From: Microbacterium sp. Leaf320
GTDB taxonomy: Bacteria; Actinomycetota; Actinomycetes; Actinomycetales; Microbacteriaceae
Direction: 5' to 3'
Assembly: GCF_001423485.1 (NCBI RefSeq)
Contig: NZ_LMOD01000003.1
Location: 385,527 to 449,526, forward strand
Length of the DNA stretch: 64,000 nt
Under the pieces are notes generated by a model. It was given only the letters and a program-made list of their open reading frames with translations. It was not told the origin of the DNA and made no database searches. The translations under genes and the position numbers were made by a program. Numbering within the stretch: the first letter of the stretch is position 1; every line of letters begins with the position of its first letter. This document shows, one piece after another, positions 52,734-61,752 of the stretch.

Positions 52734-53828
52734 ATGAAGATCGGCGTGCCCACAGAGGTCAAGAACAACGAGAACCGCACCGCGCTCACGCCTGCGGGCG
52801 CCGACCGTCTGGTGCACGAGGGCCACCGCGTGCTCGTGCAGTCGGGCGCGGGCGTCGGTTCCGGCATCTCCGACGAGGCCTATCGCCTGGCCGGCGCCGA
52901 GATCGTCGCTACGGCCGAAGAGACCTGGGGCGAGGCCGAGCTCCTCATCAAGGTGAAGGAGCCGATCGCACAGGAGTACGGCTTCCTGCGCCCAGACCTC
53001 ACTCTCTTCACCTATCTGCACCTCGCGGCCGATCGCGCGCTGACCACTGCGCTCGTCGACGCGGGAACCACGGCCGTCGCCTATGAGACCGTGCAGCTGC
53101 CCGATCGCAGCCTGCCGCTGCTCGTGCCGATGAGCGAGATCGCCGGCCGCCTTTCCGTGACCATGGGTTCGTACTCCCTGATGCGGTCAGCCGGCGGGCG
53201 AGGCGTCCTGATGGGTGGGATCGCCGGCGCTCCTCGCGCCAAGACCGTCGTGATCGGCGGCGGTGTCGCCGGAGAGCACGCGGCAGCCAACGCCCTGGGG
53301 CTCGGCTCTCAGGTGACCGTGATCGACATCTCTCTGCCCCGCCTCCGCGAGCTCGAGCACCACTACGGCGGCGCTCTGCAGACCCGAGCGTCGAGCAGGT
53401 ACGACATCGCCGAGGAGCTGGCGACGGCCGACCTCGTGATCGGCTCGGTGCTGATCCCCGGTGCCGCCGCACCCAAGCTGGTCACCGACGACATGGTCGC
53501 GGCGATGAAGCCCGGATCGGTGCTCGTCGACATCGCGATCGACCAGGGCGGATGCTTCGAGGGCTCGCGCCCGACCACGCACGACGACCCCACCTTCGCA
53601 GTGCACGACTCCATCTACTACTGCGTCGCGAACATGCCGGGCGCCGTGCCCGAGACGGCCACCCGCGCCCTCACCAACGCCACCCTCCCCTACGTGTCGG
53701 CCATCGCCGGCAAGGGGTGGGAGCGAGCGGCGGCGGACGACACCGCACTCGCCAAGGGCCTCAACGTGCAGGGCGGTCGCATCACACTGGATGCCGTCGC
53801 CCGCGCGCACGGCTTCGCCACGGCGTGA
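52734..53828 (+). CDS. ald: alanine dehydrogenase
   Basis: The product has 364 residues, near the usual 371. The start MKIGVPTEVKNNENRTALTP is diagnostic. The pyruvate-binding Lys is in LLIKVKEP and the catalytic His in TYLHLAADR. The NAD fold has VVIGGGVAGEHAA, with VIDISLPRL binding the ribose. It interconverts alanine and pyruvate plus ammonia with NAD. It has a strong GGAGGA ribosome site. Regulated by the divergent Lrp protein; it ends at a hairpin at 53847-53874. Confidence 0.97.
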   Translation: MKIGVPTEVKNNENRTALTPAGADRLVHEGHRVLVQSGAGVGSGISDEAYRLAGAEIVATAEETWGEAELLIKVKEPIAQEYGFLRPDLTLFTYLHLAADRALTTALVDAGTTAVAYETVQLPDRSLPLLVPMSEIAGRLSVTMGSYSLMRSAGGRGVLMGGIAGAPRAKTVVIGGGVAGEHAAANALGLGSQVTVIDISLPRLRELEHHYGGALQTRASSRYDIAEELATADLVIGSVLIPGAAAPKLVTDDMVAAMKPGSVLVDIAIDQGGCFEGSRPTTHDDPTFAVHDSIYYCVANMPGAVPETATRALTNATLPYVSAIAGKGWERAAADDTALAKGLNVQGGRITLDAVARAHGFATA

Positions 53829-53846
53829 CCGGCAGTGCGGTCGAGT

Positions 53847-53874
53847 GCCGTCAAGAACAGCGATTCTTGACGGC
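53847..53874 (+). terminator. terminator after ald
   Basis: A perfect 11-base stem GCCGTCAAGAA with TTCTTGACGGC and a 6-base loop, 18 bases after the stop. Confidence 0.8.
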
Positions 53875-53906
53875 TCCTGACCCGTCATCGACAGCGTCGA
53901 TCCGAG

Positions 53907-53912
53907 TACGCT
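53907..53912 (+). promoter_or_regulatory. -10 element of the leaderless aminotransferase gene
   Basis: TACGCT ends seven bases before the GTG start at 53920; no ribosome site. Confidence 0.55.
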
Positions 53913-53919
53913 CGTAATC

Positions 53920-55119
53920 GTGACCGAACGCGCTCCTCTCTCTCGCAAGCTGTCCGCCATCGCCGAATCGGCGACCCTCAAGGTCGATGCCAAGGCGAAG
54001 GCCCTCAAGGCCGAAGGCAAGCCCGTCATCTCGTATGCCGCGGGCGAGCCCGACTTCGCGACACCGCAGTTCATCGTGGATGCCGCGGCCAACGCTCTGG
54101 CAGACCCCGCGAGCTACCGGTACACCCCGGCGCCCGGACTGCCCGCGCTCCGCGAGGCCATCGCCGCGAAGACGCTGCGCGACTCGGGCCTCGAGGTCTC
54201 ACCGAGCCAGGTCATCGTGACCAACGGCGGCAAGCAGTCGGTGTACCAGGCCTTCCAGGCCGTGGTGAACCCGGGCGACGAGGTGCTGCTGCCCGCGCCG
54301 TACTGGACCACCTACCCCGAGGCGATCCGCCTCGCCGACGGCACCCCGGTCGAGGTCTTCGCCGGCGCCGACCAGGACTACAAGGTCACGGTCGAGCAGC
54401 TCGAGGCCGCTCGCACCGAGCGCACGACCGTGCTCGTCTTCGTCTCGCCGTCCAACCCGACCGGCTCCGTGTACACCGCCGAAGAGACCGCCGCCATCGG
54501 CGAGTGGGCACTCGAGCACGGCATCTGGGTGATCTCGGACGAGATCTACCAGAACCTCACCTACGAGGGCGTCAAGGCGACCTCCATCGTCGAGGCCGTT
54601 CCTGCTCTCGCCGGCCAGACCATCCTCGTCAACGGCGTCGCGAAGACCTACGCGATGACCGGATGGCGTGTGGGCTGGATGGTCGGCCCCGCGGATGCCA
54701 TCAAGATCGCCGGCAACCTGCAGTCGCACCTCTCGAGCAACGTCAACAACGTCGCCCAGAAGGCCGCTATCGCAGCCCTCACCGGCCCGCAGACCGAGGC
54801 CGAGCAGTTCCGCGAGGCCTTCGACCGCCGACGCCGCCTGATCGTGTCGGAGCTGTCGAAGATCGACGGCCTCGTCGTGCCGAACCCGCTCGGCGCCTTC
54901 TACGTCTACCCCGATGTGCAGGGCCTGCTCGGCCGCACCTGGGACGGCGTGACGCCGACCACCTCGCTCGAACTCGCCGACTTCATCCTCGAGCGTGCCG
55001 AGGTCGCCGTCGTCCCTGGCGAGGCTTTCGGCCCGTCCGGATACATCCGCATGTCGTACGCGCTCGGCGACGACCAGCTCCTCGAGGGCGTGCAGCGCCT
55101 GCAGCGACTGTTCAGCTGA
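53920..55119 (+). CDS. PLP-dependent aminotransferase, AspC-like
   Basis: The product has 399 residues from GTG. A class I aminotransferase of the Iγ (Thermus/Bacillus AspC-like) group: [51 protein letters not shown], and the PLP lysine in [18 protein letters not shown], with the C-terminal substrate Arg in GYIRMSYAL. It probably makes aspartate from oxaloacetate and glutamate; relatives act on aromatic or branched amino acids. It follows ald but with its own leaderless promoter after ald's terminator, so separate regulation is expected. Confidence 0.93.
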   Translation: MTERAPLSRKLSAIAESATLKVDAKAKALKAEGKPVISYAAGEPDFATPQFIVDAAANALADPASYRYTPAPGLPALREAIAAKTLRDSGLEVSPSQVIVTNGGKQSVYQAFQAVVNPGDEVLLPAPYWTTYPEAIRLADGTPVEVFAGADQDYKVTVEQLEAARTERTTVLVFVSPSNPTGSVYTAEETAAIGEWALEHGIWVISDEIYQNLTYEGVKATSIVEAVPALAGQTILVNGVAKTYAMTGWRVGWMVGPADAIKIAGNLQSHLSSNVNNVAQKAAIAALTGPQTEAEQFREAFDRRRRLIVSELSKIDGLVVPNPLGAFYVYPDVQGLLGRTWDGVTPTTSLELADFILERAEVAVVPGEAFGPSGYIRMSYALGDDQLLEGVQRLQRLFS

Positions 55120-55121
55120 CC

Positions 55122-55208
55122 CGCGTTTCGTCTCGCTCCGCTCGCTCGACGACCAGGATCGGAAGCATCCCGGTCGTCGAGCGAGAAGCGCAGCGACGAG
55201 ACGAGACG
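55122..55208. repeat. REP/BIME-like repeat pair C
   Basis: An inverted copy (about 55122-55154, GCGTTTCGTCTCGCTCC..) and a direct copy (about 55170-55205, CGGTCGTCGAGCGAGAAGCG..) lie between the converging aminotransferase and VOC genes. Compared with the other two sites the GTTGAG core is GTCGAG here. The pair can fold into a long hairpin that may serve as a shared terminator. Confidence 0.8.
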
Positions 55209-55213
55209 ACCGG

Positions 55214-55615
55214 TCACTCCTCGTCGTGGAATCCGATGAGCCAGCGGACGCCGTAGCGGTCGACGAGGGTGCCGTCGTAGTCGCCCCACGGTCGCTTCTG
55301 CAGGGCATCGAGCACTCGACCCTCCAGGGACAGCTGGTCGAACCAGCTGGTCAGGGTCGACGCGTCGGCCGTGCCGAGCAGCGAGAGGAACATGCCGCTC
55401 ATCTGCACGGCATCGTCGTCGGCTCCGGCGTCGGCACCTGCCAGCTCGACCGGGCCGGACAGCTGTCCGTGGGCGATCGCATCGCCCGGGCCGTCATGGC
55501 GCCCGGCCTGCGAGTAGTCGAGCAGCTGCAGATCGCCGCCGAAGACGGAGCGGTAGTGCTCCAGGGCCTCGGCCGCGTTTCCCGGGAACAGCAGGTAGGG
55601 GATCAGTCCGCTCAT
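55214..55615 (-). CDS. VOC/PhnB-like small protein
   Basis: The product has 133 residues. SGLIPYLLFPGNAAEALEHYRSVFGGDLQL opens a vicinal-oxygen-chelate fold of the PhnB/YjdN type, and the end RPWGDYDGTLVDRYGVRWLIG is equally typical (WG-x-x-D-G-x-x-D-x-x-G-x-x-W). The family covers metal-dependent and non-enzymatic members; the canonical His/Glu ligands of glyoxalases are not clearly present, so no reaction is assigned. TACACT six bases before the ATG (55622-55627) marks a leaderless transcript and rejects the longer open frame. Confidence 0.85.
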   Translation of the reverse strand: MSGLIPYLLFPGNAAEALEHYRSVFGGDLQLLDYSQAGRHDGPGDAIAHGQLSGPVELAGADAGADDDAVQMSGMFLSLLGTADASTLTSWFDQLSLEGRVLDALQKRPWGDYDGTLVDRYGVRWLIGFHDEE

Positions 55616-55621
55616 GCCGCG

Positions 55622-55627
55622 AGTGTA
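55622..55627 (-). promoter_or_regulatory. -10 element of the leaderless VOC gene
   Basis: TACACT on the minus strand ends six bases before the ATG. Confidence 0.5.
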
Positions 55628-55682
55628 CGGCGAACGGGTGACGTTGTCAGTCAGGGTGACGTTGTCAGTCAGGGCGATGCCG

Positions 55683-57044
55683 TCAGTCGGGAACCCTGCT
55701 GCGATAGCGCCGGGGCTTCCCCTCGCCGAGGTCGATGAGGCGTGCGACGCTGTGCAGTTCCACCGGCATCCCGAGCAGCGCGTGAAGAGCCGTGCGGATG
55801 CCTGCGTCGTCACCGCCCGCGATCGTCGCGCGCACCCGCCCGTCGTCGCCCTGCTCGATCGACCACCCCAGCGCACCTCTGGCCTGCAGCTGCTGCGTCA
55901 GCTCGACGCACGGCACGAGCGTGCCGTCGGCGGCGCGGAAGCGCGTGTTCTCGCGGCCTTCGAGGTCGGCGATGCCGAACGCGCCGTCTTCGAGGCGGAC
56001 CAGCCGGCCGAAGTCGCCGGTGCGATAACGCACCAGCGGCAGCAGCGGGTTCTCACCCGCGGTCACCACGATCTCTCCCATGACACCCGGGGGCACAGCG
56101 ACGTCTCGATGCGGTTCGAGAATCTCGACACGCACCCGCCGATCGAGGATCCGGAACGGCCCGTCGTCGGTGCGCGCGGCGATCGGGCGCGTCTCGTGGA
56201 GCCCGTAGACGTCGATCACCGGACATCCGAACGCCGTTTCGAGGCGCGCCCGCAGCGGTGCGGAGAGCGCCATGGCACCCGAGAAGATCACGGCGGGGTG
56301 CAGCACGGCGTCGAGTCCGGCATCCAGCAGCTCGGCGAGGCTCGTCGGATGCCCGCTCAGGATCTGCGGATCCGCCTCCGCGAGGAATCGGGCGCGTGCG
56401 TCGACGTCGTCCCACGCGGACGGATGCAGGTTCAGCCGGGCCATGGCGCGGTGCGAGAAGCTCGAGATCACCGACACGTAGGTGAACGCCTGCCTCTGGA
56501 AGACGAGGTTCGCCACTGCCATCCGCTCGTCGTCGGCGGCGACCGTGGCCCCGGCGGATGCGGCGAGCGCGACCAGCAGGTGGAAGCCGCGCGCGACCTC
56601 CTCGACGTCGTCGGGAATGAGCAGCGCCGCTCCGGTCGAGCCCGAGCTCGTGCCGTGCAGCATGCGGGAGAGATCCGCATCGAGCGGCACGAACGCGGCG
56701 AGGTCGTCGACGAGGTCGGCCCGTGCGATCGTCGGGAAGTCCTCGAGCGCGGCATCCTCCGGCATCCCCCGATAGCGCAGCGTGCGCCGCGCGGCCGCGA
56801 GATGTTCGCGGAGCCAGCCGTCGGCGGAGAGCGGATGCCGCACCCGCTCGGCCTGCTCGGCGGTGAGGCGGTCACCCGTGGCGTGGGTCCACTGGGGAGC
56901 GTCAGAATGCGCACGCCAGTGCGTGAGTCTCGACACTCCCCCGGCATCGATGGTCGGCCAGCGCTCCGCGTCGGTGAGCACGGCAGCCTCTCCCGGCGCG
57001 TACTCGGCGAGGGTCAGCGCACCTCTGAGATCGGGGTCACTCAC
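55683..57044 (-). CDS. PaaK/F390-synthetase-like adenylate-forming enzyme, operon gene 5
   Basis: The product has 453 residues from a GTG at 57044. The adenylation motifs are recognisable: HGTSSGSTGAALL (P-loop-like A3, 130-142), VYGLHETRP (A5), and PLVRYRTGDFGRL (A8, binding AMP ribose). The overall order matches phenylacetate-CoA ligase (PaaK) and F390 synthetase-like proteins. Such enzymes join a carboxylate to AMP and then to CoA or another acceptor. The substrate is unknown. The gene overlaps the preceding one by eight bases and is the last of five overlapping genes headed by a MoxR ATPase, an unusual setting for a PaaK relative. It could modify a small molecule or protein in that system; this is inference. 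Confidence 0.8.
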   Translation of the reverse strand: MSDPDLRGALTLAEYAPGEAAVLTDAERWPTIDAGGVSRLTHWRAHSDAPQWTHATGDRLTAEQAERVRHPLSADGWLREHLAAARRTLRYRGMPEDAALEDFPTIARADLVDDLAAFVPLDADLSRMLHGTSSGSTGAALLIPDDVEEVARGFHLLVALAASAGATVAADDERMAVANLVFQRQAFTYVSVISSFSHRAMARLNLHPSAWDDVDARARFLAEADPQILSGHPTSLAELLDAGLDAVLHPAVIFSGAMALSAPLRARLETAFGCPVIDVYGLHETRPIAARTDDGPFRILDRRVRVEILEPHRDVAVPPGVMGEIVVTAGENPLLPLVRYRTGDFGRLVRLEDGAFGIADLEGRENTRFRAADGTLVPCVELTQQLQARGALGWSIEQGDDGRVRATIAGGDDAGIRTALHALLGMPVELHSVARLIDLGEGKPRRYRSRVPD

Positions 57045-57645
57045 TGGAGTACCGCGCCGCCGCCTCCTTGCGGCGGGCCTCGTCGAGTTTGCGGGCGATG
57101 TCGGCGCGGTGCCTGTGGCCCTCGTATGCCTCGGCGAGCGCCCGGTCGCGGGCCAGGGAGTCGCACGCGGCGAGAAGCGACGCGGCGGTCGCCGCATCCT
57201 CCCCCGCAGGAAGGAAGCCGCACCAGAGCAGGAACGTGCGGGCGGCCTCGGTGCGCCGCTCATCATCGGAGGTCCACTCCGCGGGAGCGGCGACCGGGGC
57301 GACACGCAGAGCGAGCGCATCGACGGCGAGGGCGGCCCGTCCGGTCGAGAGCGCCGGGACGAGCGGCTCGATGAGCCCCTCGCTGGCGACGAGCCACAGT
57401 CCGATCGCGGCCCCTTGGCGCACACGGGGGTCGTCGTCGAACCGGACGGAGACGATCTGACCGCCGAGGACGTCTCCCGCGAGGGCGCGCAGCGAGATCC
57501 GCTCGTCGAGGAACTCCTGGGGCACGCGGGAGATGCGAGCGGCGACCGACTCGAGCGAGGGCCCTTGTCTCGTGCGCGCCCAGGCCTCGGGCTCTCCGCC
57601 CGATCGCTCGCTCCACGCGGCGAGCAGCGCCTCGGTCTCAGCCAT
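57037..57645 (-). CDS. unknown helical protein, operon gene 4
   Basis: The product has 202 residues. Mostly helical, with Ala/Leu/Val-rich units (DPRVRQGAAIGLWLVASEGLIEPLVPALSTG) that resemble two HEAT-type repeats around residues 70-110, and a charged C-terminal helix (IARKLDEARRKEAAARY) that could form a coiled coil. No catalytic motif is visible. The start at 57645 overlaps the vWA gene's stop by eight bases and its end overlaps the PaaK-like gene, so it is made together with both. It is probably an adaptor between the vWA protein and the ligase-like protein; no family recognised. Confidence 0.72.
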   Translation of the reverse strand: MAETEALLAAWSERSGGEPEAWARTRQGPSLESVAARISRVPQEFLDERISLRALAGDVLGGQIVSVRFDDDPRVRQGAAIGLWLVASEGLIEPLVPALSTGRAALAVDALALRVAPVAAPAEWTSDDERRTEAARTFLLWCGFLPAGEDAATAASLLAACDSLARDRALAEAYEGHRHRADIARKLDEARRKEAAARYSSE

Positions 57646-59512
57646 GCAGCGCCTCTGCCAGGGCCGCGCACGCCGCCGGCGCGTCCGCCATCGTCTGCAG
57701 GTACACCACGTCGTAGCCGTCGCGCTCGGCGAGCTGGGCGACCTGGTGTCTGCGATCCATGAGCACGAGCGTACCGGTCGTGAGCACCTCTCGAACGGTG
57801 CGGGCGACACCCTGGTACGGCTCGTTGCCGACGCCGAACATCGACACCAGTCCGTCGTCGGAGAGCACCACCACGTGCCGCTGGTCGTCGTCGCCCGCCG
57901 GCGGAAGCCCCGCGTATCTCGCGGCGTACAGGTCGAGCGGGAACGACGTCGACCTGCCGAAGAACAGCGAGATCGCGGCGATGATCTCAGCGGGGTCGCG
58001 GCCGAACCGCGGCATCCCCGCCACCTCTCCCGTGCCCGAGAAGCTCGTGACCCTGACTCTTCCTCCGCCGCGGAGGATCGACAGCGCGAGGATCGTGCCG
58101 GCGAGCACGGCGGGCGAGCCGTTGCGCGGATGCGTCATCGACCCCGAGGAGTCGATGTAGAGGTCGAGCTCGAGACTCGTCTCGCGGACGATCGGCTCGT
58201 CGTCGAGCTCCGAACGCCGACGGGTCGTGACCCCGGGAATCACGGTCCCCGACCTCAGAGTGAGCGGCCAGTCGAGGTCGGCGAGTGCGTCTCCCACCTC
58301 CCAGAGCTCGACGGGCCCGGGGATGCCGCCGGTCGGCGTCGACGGAGCCTGGCGCGTGTACGGGCGCACCCATGCGGCCGCTTCGTTGCGATACCAGGCG
58401 GCGAGCACGGCATCCTCACCGCTCTCGCGGTACAGCGCGAGAGTGCGCGCGATCGTCAGACGCTGTCCGTCCTTCTTCGCTCCCTCGTCGGTCGTGTCCT
58501 CCGGATCGCCCTGTCCGTCCGGGGCCCTCACCATGCCGGGGTGCCGCGGCAGGTCGTCGCGCAGGCGCTGGTCGGCAAGGATGCGGCCGAGCTCATCGGC
58601 GGTGGCCGGAGCGTCGTCGACACCGCACCCGGCGAGCGGTTCGCCAGCACCGATCTCCGCCGCTCCCGCCTGCTCGGCGAGATAGGGGGCTGCGATCACC
58701 CCGAACAGCGCGGCCCCCGAGACCGGGTCGGTGGCGAAGGAGCGCACGGCGTCCGCGACGAGAGCGGCATCGACGGCCGGGTTCGTCGCCGTCGCTCCGG
58801 CGAGCTCTGCCGCCACCCTCTCGCGTTCGGTCTGGGCTGCACGCAGCAGGCGTTCCTTCTCACGGTGTTTCTCGGGGATCTGGCTCAGCGGCACGAGGGT
58901 GGTCTGCACGCGAGCGCGCTCCGGTCGGGGCGGCGGCTCGAGCGGGCACAGGGTGCCTGCCGGCAGCTGCCAGAGCAGCTCGTACGCGCGGCAGTACACC
59001 CACCACAGCCGGTCGCCGCTGCCCTCGGGGGCCGGATAGAGTGCGAGGCCGAGCCGGACGATGCCGAGGTCGCGGGTGGCCGTGGCCCCGCCCTCCTTCT
59101 CCGCCCGTTGCAGCTGGGCGACGCGTGTGTTCACGAGCAGATCGCACCACAGGTTCGAGAGTCTCCGCGCCCCTTCCCCCGCCTTCACGCGCGCGGTGGC
59201 GGCGGTGATCGCGCGCGCCATCTGATGGTCGATCTTGAGCGAATCGATCCGTGTGCTCGGCGCCAGCACATGGTGCCCGATCTCGTGGGCAAACATGCTC
59301 CACAGCTCGTCGGCGAGCCCGCGGTCGGCGAGGTAGCGCGGGTCGACGGTCACCGACGGAGGGAACGAGAACCACGCGGGGGCACCGTGCGCATCGGCGG
59401 CGCCCGGTCGGACCGTCGGGTCGTCGAGCCACACCCGCCACAGGGCGAGCGCCCGCTCCCACGCTGATCGGGCGTCGTCGGTGAGCGGGACCCGATCGGG
59501 GAGGGACGTCAC
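57638..59512 (-). CDS. metallopeptidase-like plus vWA domain protein, operon gene 3
   Basis: The product has 624 residues from a GTG. An N-terminal zinc-peptidase-like domain has HEIGHH at residues 76-81 (HExxH), and the helix LWCDLLVN (121-128) offers an Asp that could be a third ligand, as in peptidase-vWA proteins of the DUF2201 type. The middle (about 190-440) is charged and variable. The C-terminal vWA domain has an intact metal-ion-dependent adhesion site: DSSGSM at 454-459, Thr/Ser in VTSFSGTGEVAG, and Asp in VVLSDDGLVSMF. vWA proteins encoded beside MoxR ATPases act as their adaptors in metal insertion or complex remodelling. GTGA overlap with the gene upstream and eight bases with the gene downstream. 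Confidence 0.85.
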   Translation of the reverse strand: MTSLPDRVPLTDDARSAWERALALWRVWLDDPTVRPGAADAHGAPAWFSFPPSVTVDPRYLADRGLADELWSMFAHEIGHHVLAPSTRIDSLKIDHQMARAITAATARVKAGEGARRLSNLWCDLLVNTRVAQLQRAEKEGGATATRDLGIVRLGLALYPAPEGSGDRLWWVYCRAYELLWQLPAGTLCPLEPPPRPERARVQTTLVPLSQIPEKHREKERLLRAAQTERERVAAELAGATATNPAVDAALVADAVRSFATDPVSGAALFGVIAAPYLAEQAGAAEIGAGEPLAGCGVDDAPATADELGRILADQRLRDDLPRHPGMVRAPDGQGDPEDTTDEGAKKDGQRLTIARTLALYRESGEDAVLAAWYRNEAAAWVRPYTRQAPSTPTGGIPGPVELWEVGDALADLDWPLTLRSGTVIPGVTTRRRSELDDEPIVRETSLELDLYIDSSGSMTHPRNGSPAVLAGTILALSILRGGGRVRVTSFSGTGEVAGMPRFGRDPAEIIAAISLFFGRSTSFPLDLYAARYAGLPPAGDDDQRHVVVLSDDGLVSMFGVGNEPYQGVARTVREVLTTGTLVLMDRRHQVAQLAERDGYDVVYLQTMADAPAACAALAEALHG

Positions 59513-60183
59513 TCCTGCTCCCGCACGTGCACCCAGGCCAGATGCGTGTCCGGCCCGATCACGATGGTCACCCCGTCATCGCTCGACTCGGTCGTCGTCG
59601 GTCGCTCGGGAAGCAGGGAGAGCCGCGCGCCCCACACGTCGCTGTCGAGACGCCACCAGGAGCCGGCGACGAGAAACGCGAAGGCCCCGTCATCCGGCAG
59701 GCGTTCCACACGCTCGGGAGGACGGACCCACGCACCGCCGAGGCCTCGGAAGCCTCCGGTGGCGAGCACGTATCCCCGCTGATCGGCACGGCCCGGCCAC
59801 CAGAAGCGATCGCTCCGCTGCCGGCGCCGGAACTCGTCGAGCAGGTCGACGCCGATGCCGAGGGCCGCAGCGGCCGCCACCCGATGCTCCGCGGAGTCGA
59901 GATCGTCGAGTCTGCTGAGAGCATCGACGCGCAGCCCGAGTGCGCCCGCGCGCCACGCGGCGATCGCGACGAGATCGAGCGCTCGCTCGCGGTCGGTCAA
60001 GGACGCCGGGTCGAACTCGATGCCCGCGGCGAGCGCTCGTCCGAACAGCAGAGGATCACCGTGGGCAGCCCGCACCGACTCCGCCGCGAGCGCCGCATCG
60101 AGCCCCGAAGCTGAGAGATCGGGACGCTCGGCGAGTGGGAACGGCGCCGACACGTTCGCCAGCTGCACCGGGACGCGGTTCAC
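59509..60183 (-). CDS. unknown Trp-rich protein, operon gene 2
   Basis: The product has 224 residues from a GTG at 60183 that overlaps the MoxR gene's stop by four bases (GTGA). The first half is helical and Ala/Leu-rich; the second half is beta-rich with repeated Trp (FWWPGRADQRGYVLATGG at 128-145, GGAWVRPPERVERL, SWWRLDSDVWGARL) spaced like short beta-hairpins. I recognise no family. In MoxR-vWA gene sets a third, lineage-specific protein often accompanies the pair; this would be that component, but the match is by position only. Confidence 0.72.
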   Translation of the reverse strand: MNRVPVQLANVSAPFPLAERPDLSASGLDAALAAESVRAAHGDPLLFGRALAAGIEFDPASLTDRERALDLVAIAAWRAGALGLRVDALSRLDDLDSAEHRVAAAAALGIGVDLLDEFRRRQRSDRFWWPGRADQRGYVLATGGFRGLGGAWVRPPERVERLPDDGAFAFLVAGSWWRLDSDVWGARLSLLPERPTTTESSDDGVTIVIGPDTHLAWVHVREQE

Positions 60184-61748
60184 CCGCTCAGCTCCTGCCA
60201 CCGGACGTATGCCGTGTAGCGCTGATGCAGGTACTTCAGCGCGATGACGTCGTCGAAGTCGCGCCCGTACAGCTTGCCGACCGTGGCGATCCGGCGCAGC
60301 TGAGCCTCGACCGCGGTGATGCGACGAGAGGCCTCGAGTGCCGGAAGGCCGTCGAGGCCGCGGTCGAACTCCGCGAGGAGCGCGGCCACCTCGTCGTCGG
60401 CATCGCGTCCGAGCGCGTCGTACTGTCGGCACGACTGGGCGAAAAGATCGGCCAGCCAGCTGACGGTGTCGGTGCTGAGTTCGCGCTCGGCTCCGACGTC
60501 GAAGCGCGGATGCGTGGCGTTGGGCAGCAGCTTGCCACGGAGCACGAACGGCAGGACCGCCGCGACGTCGTCGAGCTCGACGGCGTCCACGCCCCGGAAC
60601 CAGGCCATGCCCTTGGCGTACATGATGAGCGTCTGCAGAGCGCGCACCGAGAGTCCGTTGCGGGTCTGCGCCCCGAGATCGACCTCGAGATCGGCACCGC
60701 TGTTCGCCTCGATGACCTCGCCGACGCGTCCGCCCGCGGTCGTCACGACGTCCTTGGTGCGGTATTCGAAACGGCGTCCGCCGTGCTGCACGAACTCGAA
60801 GTGGCTGAGGAAGAACCGCAGGCGCTCGCGCACGGCATCCGGGATGGGCACCGCGCGGATCTGCGCGCGCATCTCGGACTGCTGCGCCGGGTCGAACGAG
60901 AGCTCGGACGGCACGTGCTCCTCAGGCTTCTCCCCCGCCTCGACCCGGGTGATCAGCTCGTCGAAGAACCGGCTGTTGAACCCGGCCGCCTGCACGGTGA
61001 CGTCCATGCGGTCGCGCAGCGCCTGGATGACCGGGAAGGTGCCGCCGCCCGCGTCATCGTTCGCGGTGAAGAACCAGCTCTCCACTCCGCCGTCCGGCGC
61101 GGTGCGGCGCATCTGGTCGTGGCTCTCGACGTAGCCCTCCGCGACCATCGTCAGCAGCGCCGACTGGGTCTTGGTGGGGATCCGGTTGTACTCGTCGATG
61201 ATCTTGACGGGAAGGCCCAGCCAGTCGCGCCAGGCGATGCGGATGTCGGTCAGCCGCTCGGCTCCGACGAGATCGCGCGGCAACGGGATGCCGACGAGAT
61301 CGCTGACCGTGAGCTGCGGCTGCCCCTGCTGCACGGCCCGCCTGACGTCCGCCGACGAGGTGCCCGCGAGCACCCCCATGAGCACGGCGACGGTGGTCTT
61401 GCCCCGACCGGGCCCGCCGATCAGCAGGCATTTGCCGCCCACCGCGAACGTGAGCAGCGGCACGAGGACGTTGGATGAGAACGACGCCTGGGTCGGCAGC
61501 GATACGGCAGCCCCGGCATCGCCCAGCCCGATCAAGAGCGGCTCGCCGTGCGAGAACTCCATGTCGTAGTAGGGCGAGATCACCGCCCGATTGACGATCC
61601 AGTAGTAGACCTGGCGGAGCTTCTCGTCGAGCGGAACCGCGGCCCGTGCGGCCGGACGGAACAGGTCTTCGGCGGTCAGCGCCTCGACGCCGTGTCCGCT
61701 GCCGGGGTTCGTGGGCGAGGCGGAGACTCTGTTCCAGCGGTCGGGCAT
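60180..61748 (-). CDS. MoxR-type AAA+ ATPase, operon gene 1
   Basis: The product has 522 residues. Walker A is GGPGRGKTT (111-119), Walker B is VKIIDEYNR (181-189) with D185/E186, and the sensor 1 Asn is in SWFFTANDDAGGG. An Arg-rich FNSRFFDELI may supply the arginine finger. It is longer than basic MoxR proteins (about 330 residues), with about 100 extra residues at the N-terminus and a helical C-terminal 120 residues. MoxR ATPases form rings that remodel partner complexes, usually with a vWA adaptor, here encoded two genes downstream. TAGGAT six bases before the ATG marks a leaderless promoter inside the end of nadR, giving the five genes their own transcript. Confidence 0.88.
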   Translation of the reverse strand: MPDRWNRVSASPTNPGSGHGVEALTAEDLFRPAARAAVPLDEKLRQVYYWIVNRAVISPYYDMEFSHGEPLLIGLGDAGAAVSLPTQASFSSNVLVPLLTFAVGGKCLLIGGPGRGKTTVAVLMGVLAGTSSADVRRAVQQGQPQLTVSDLVGIPLPRDLVGAERLTDIRIAWRDWLGLPVKIIDEYNRIPTKTQSALLTMVAEGYVESHDQMRRTAPDGGVESWFFTANDDAGGGTFPVIQALRDRMDVTVQAAGFNSRFFDELITRVEAGEKPEEHVPSELSFDPAQQSEMRAQIRAVPIPDAVRERLRFFLSHFEFVQHGGRRFEYRTKDVVTTAGGRVGEVIEANSGADLEVDLGAQTRNGLSVRALQTLIMYAKGMAWFRGVDAVELDDVAAVLPFVLRGKLLPNATHPRFDVGAERELSTDTVSWLADLFAQSCRQYDALGRDADDEVAALLAEFDRGLDGLPALEASRRITAVEAQLRRIATVGKLYGRDFDDVIALKYLHQRYTAYVRWQELSG

Positions 61749-61752
61749 GCGA

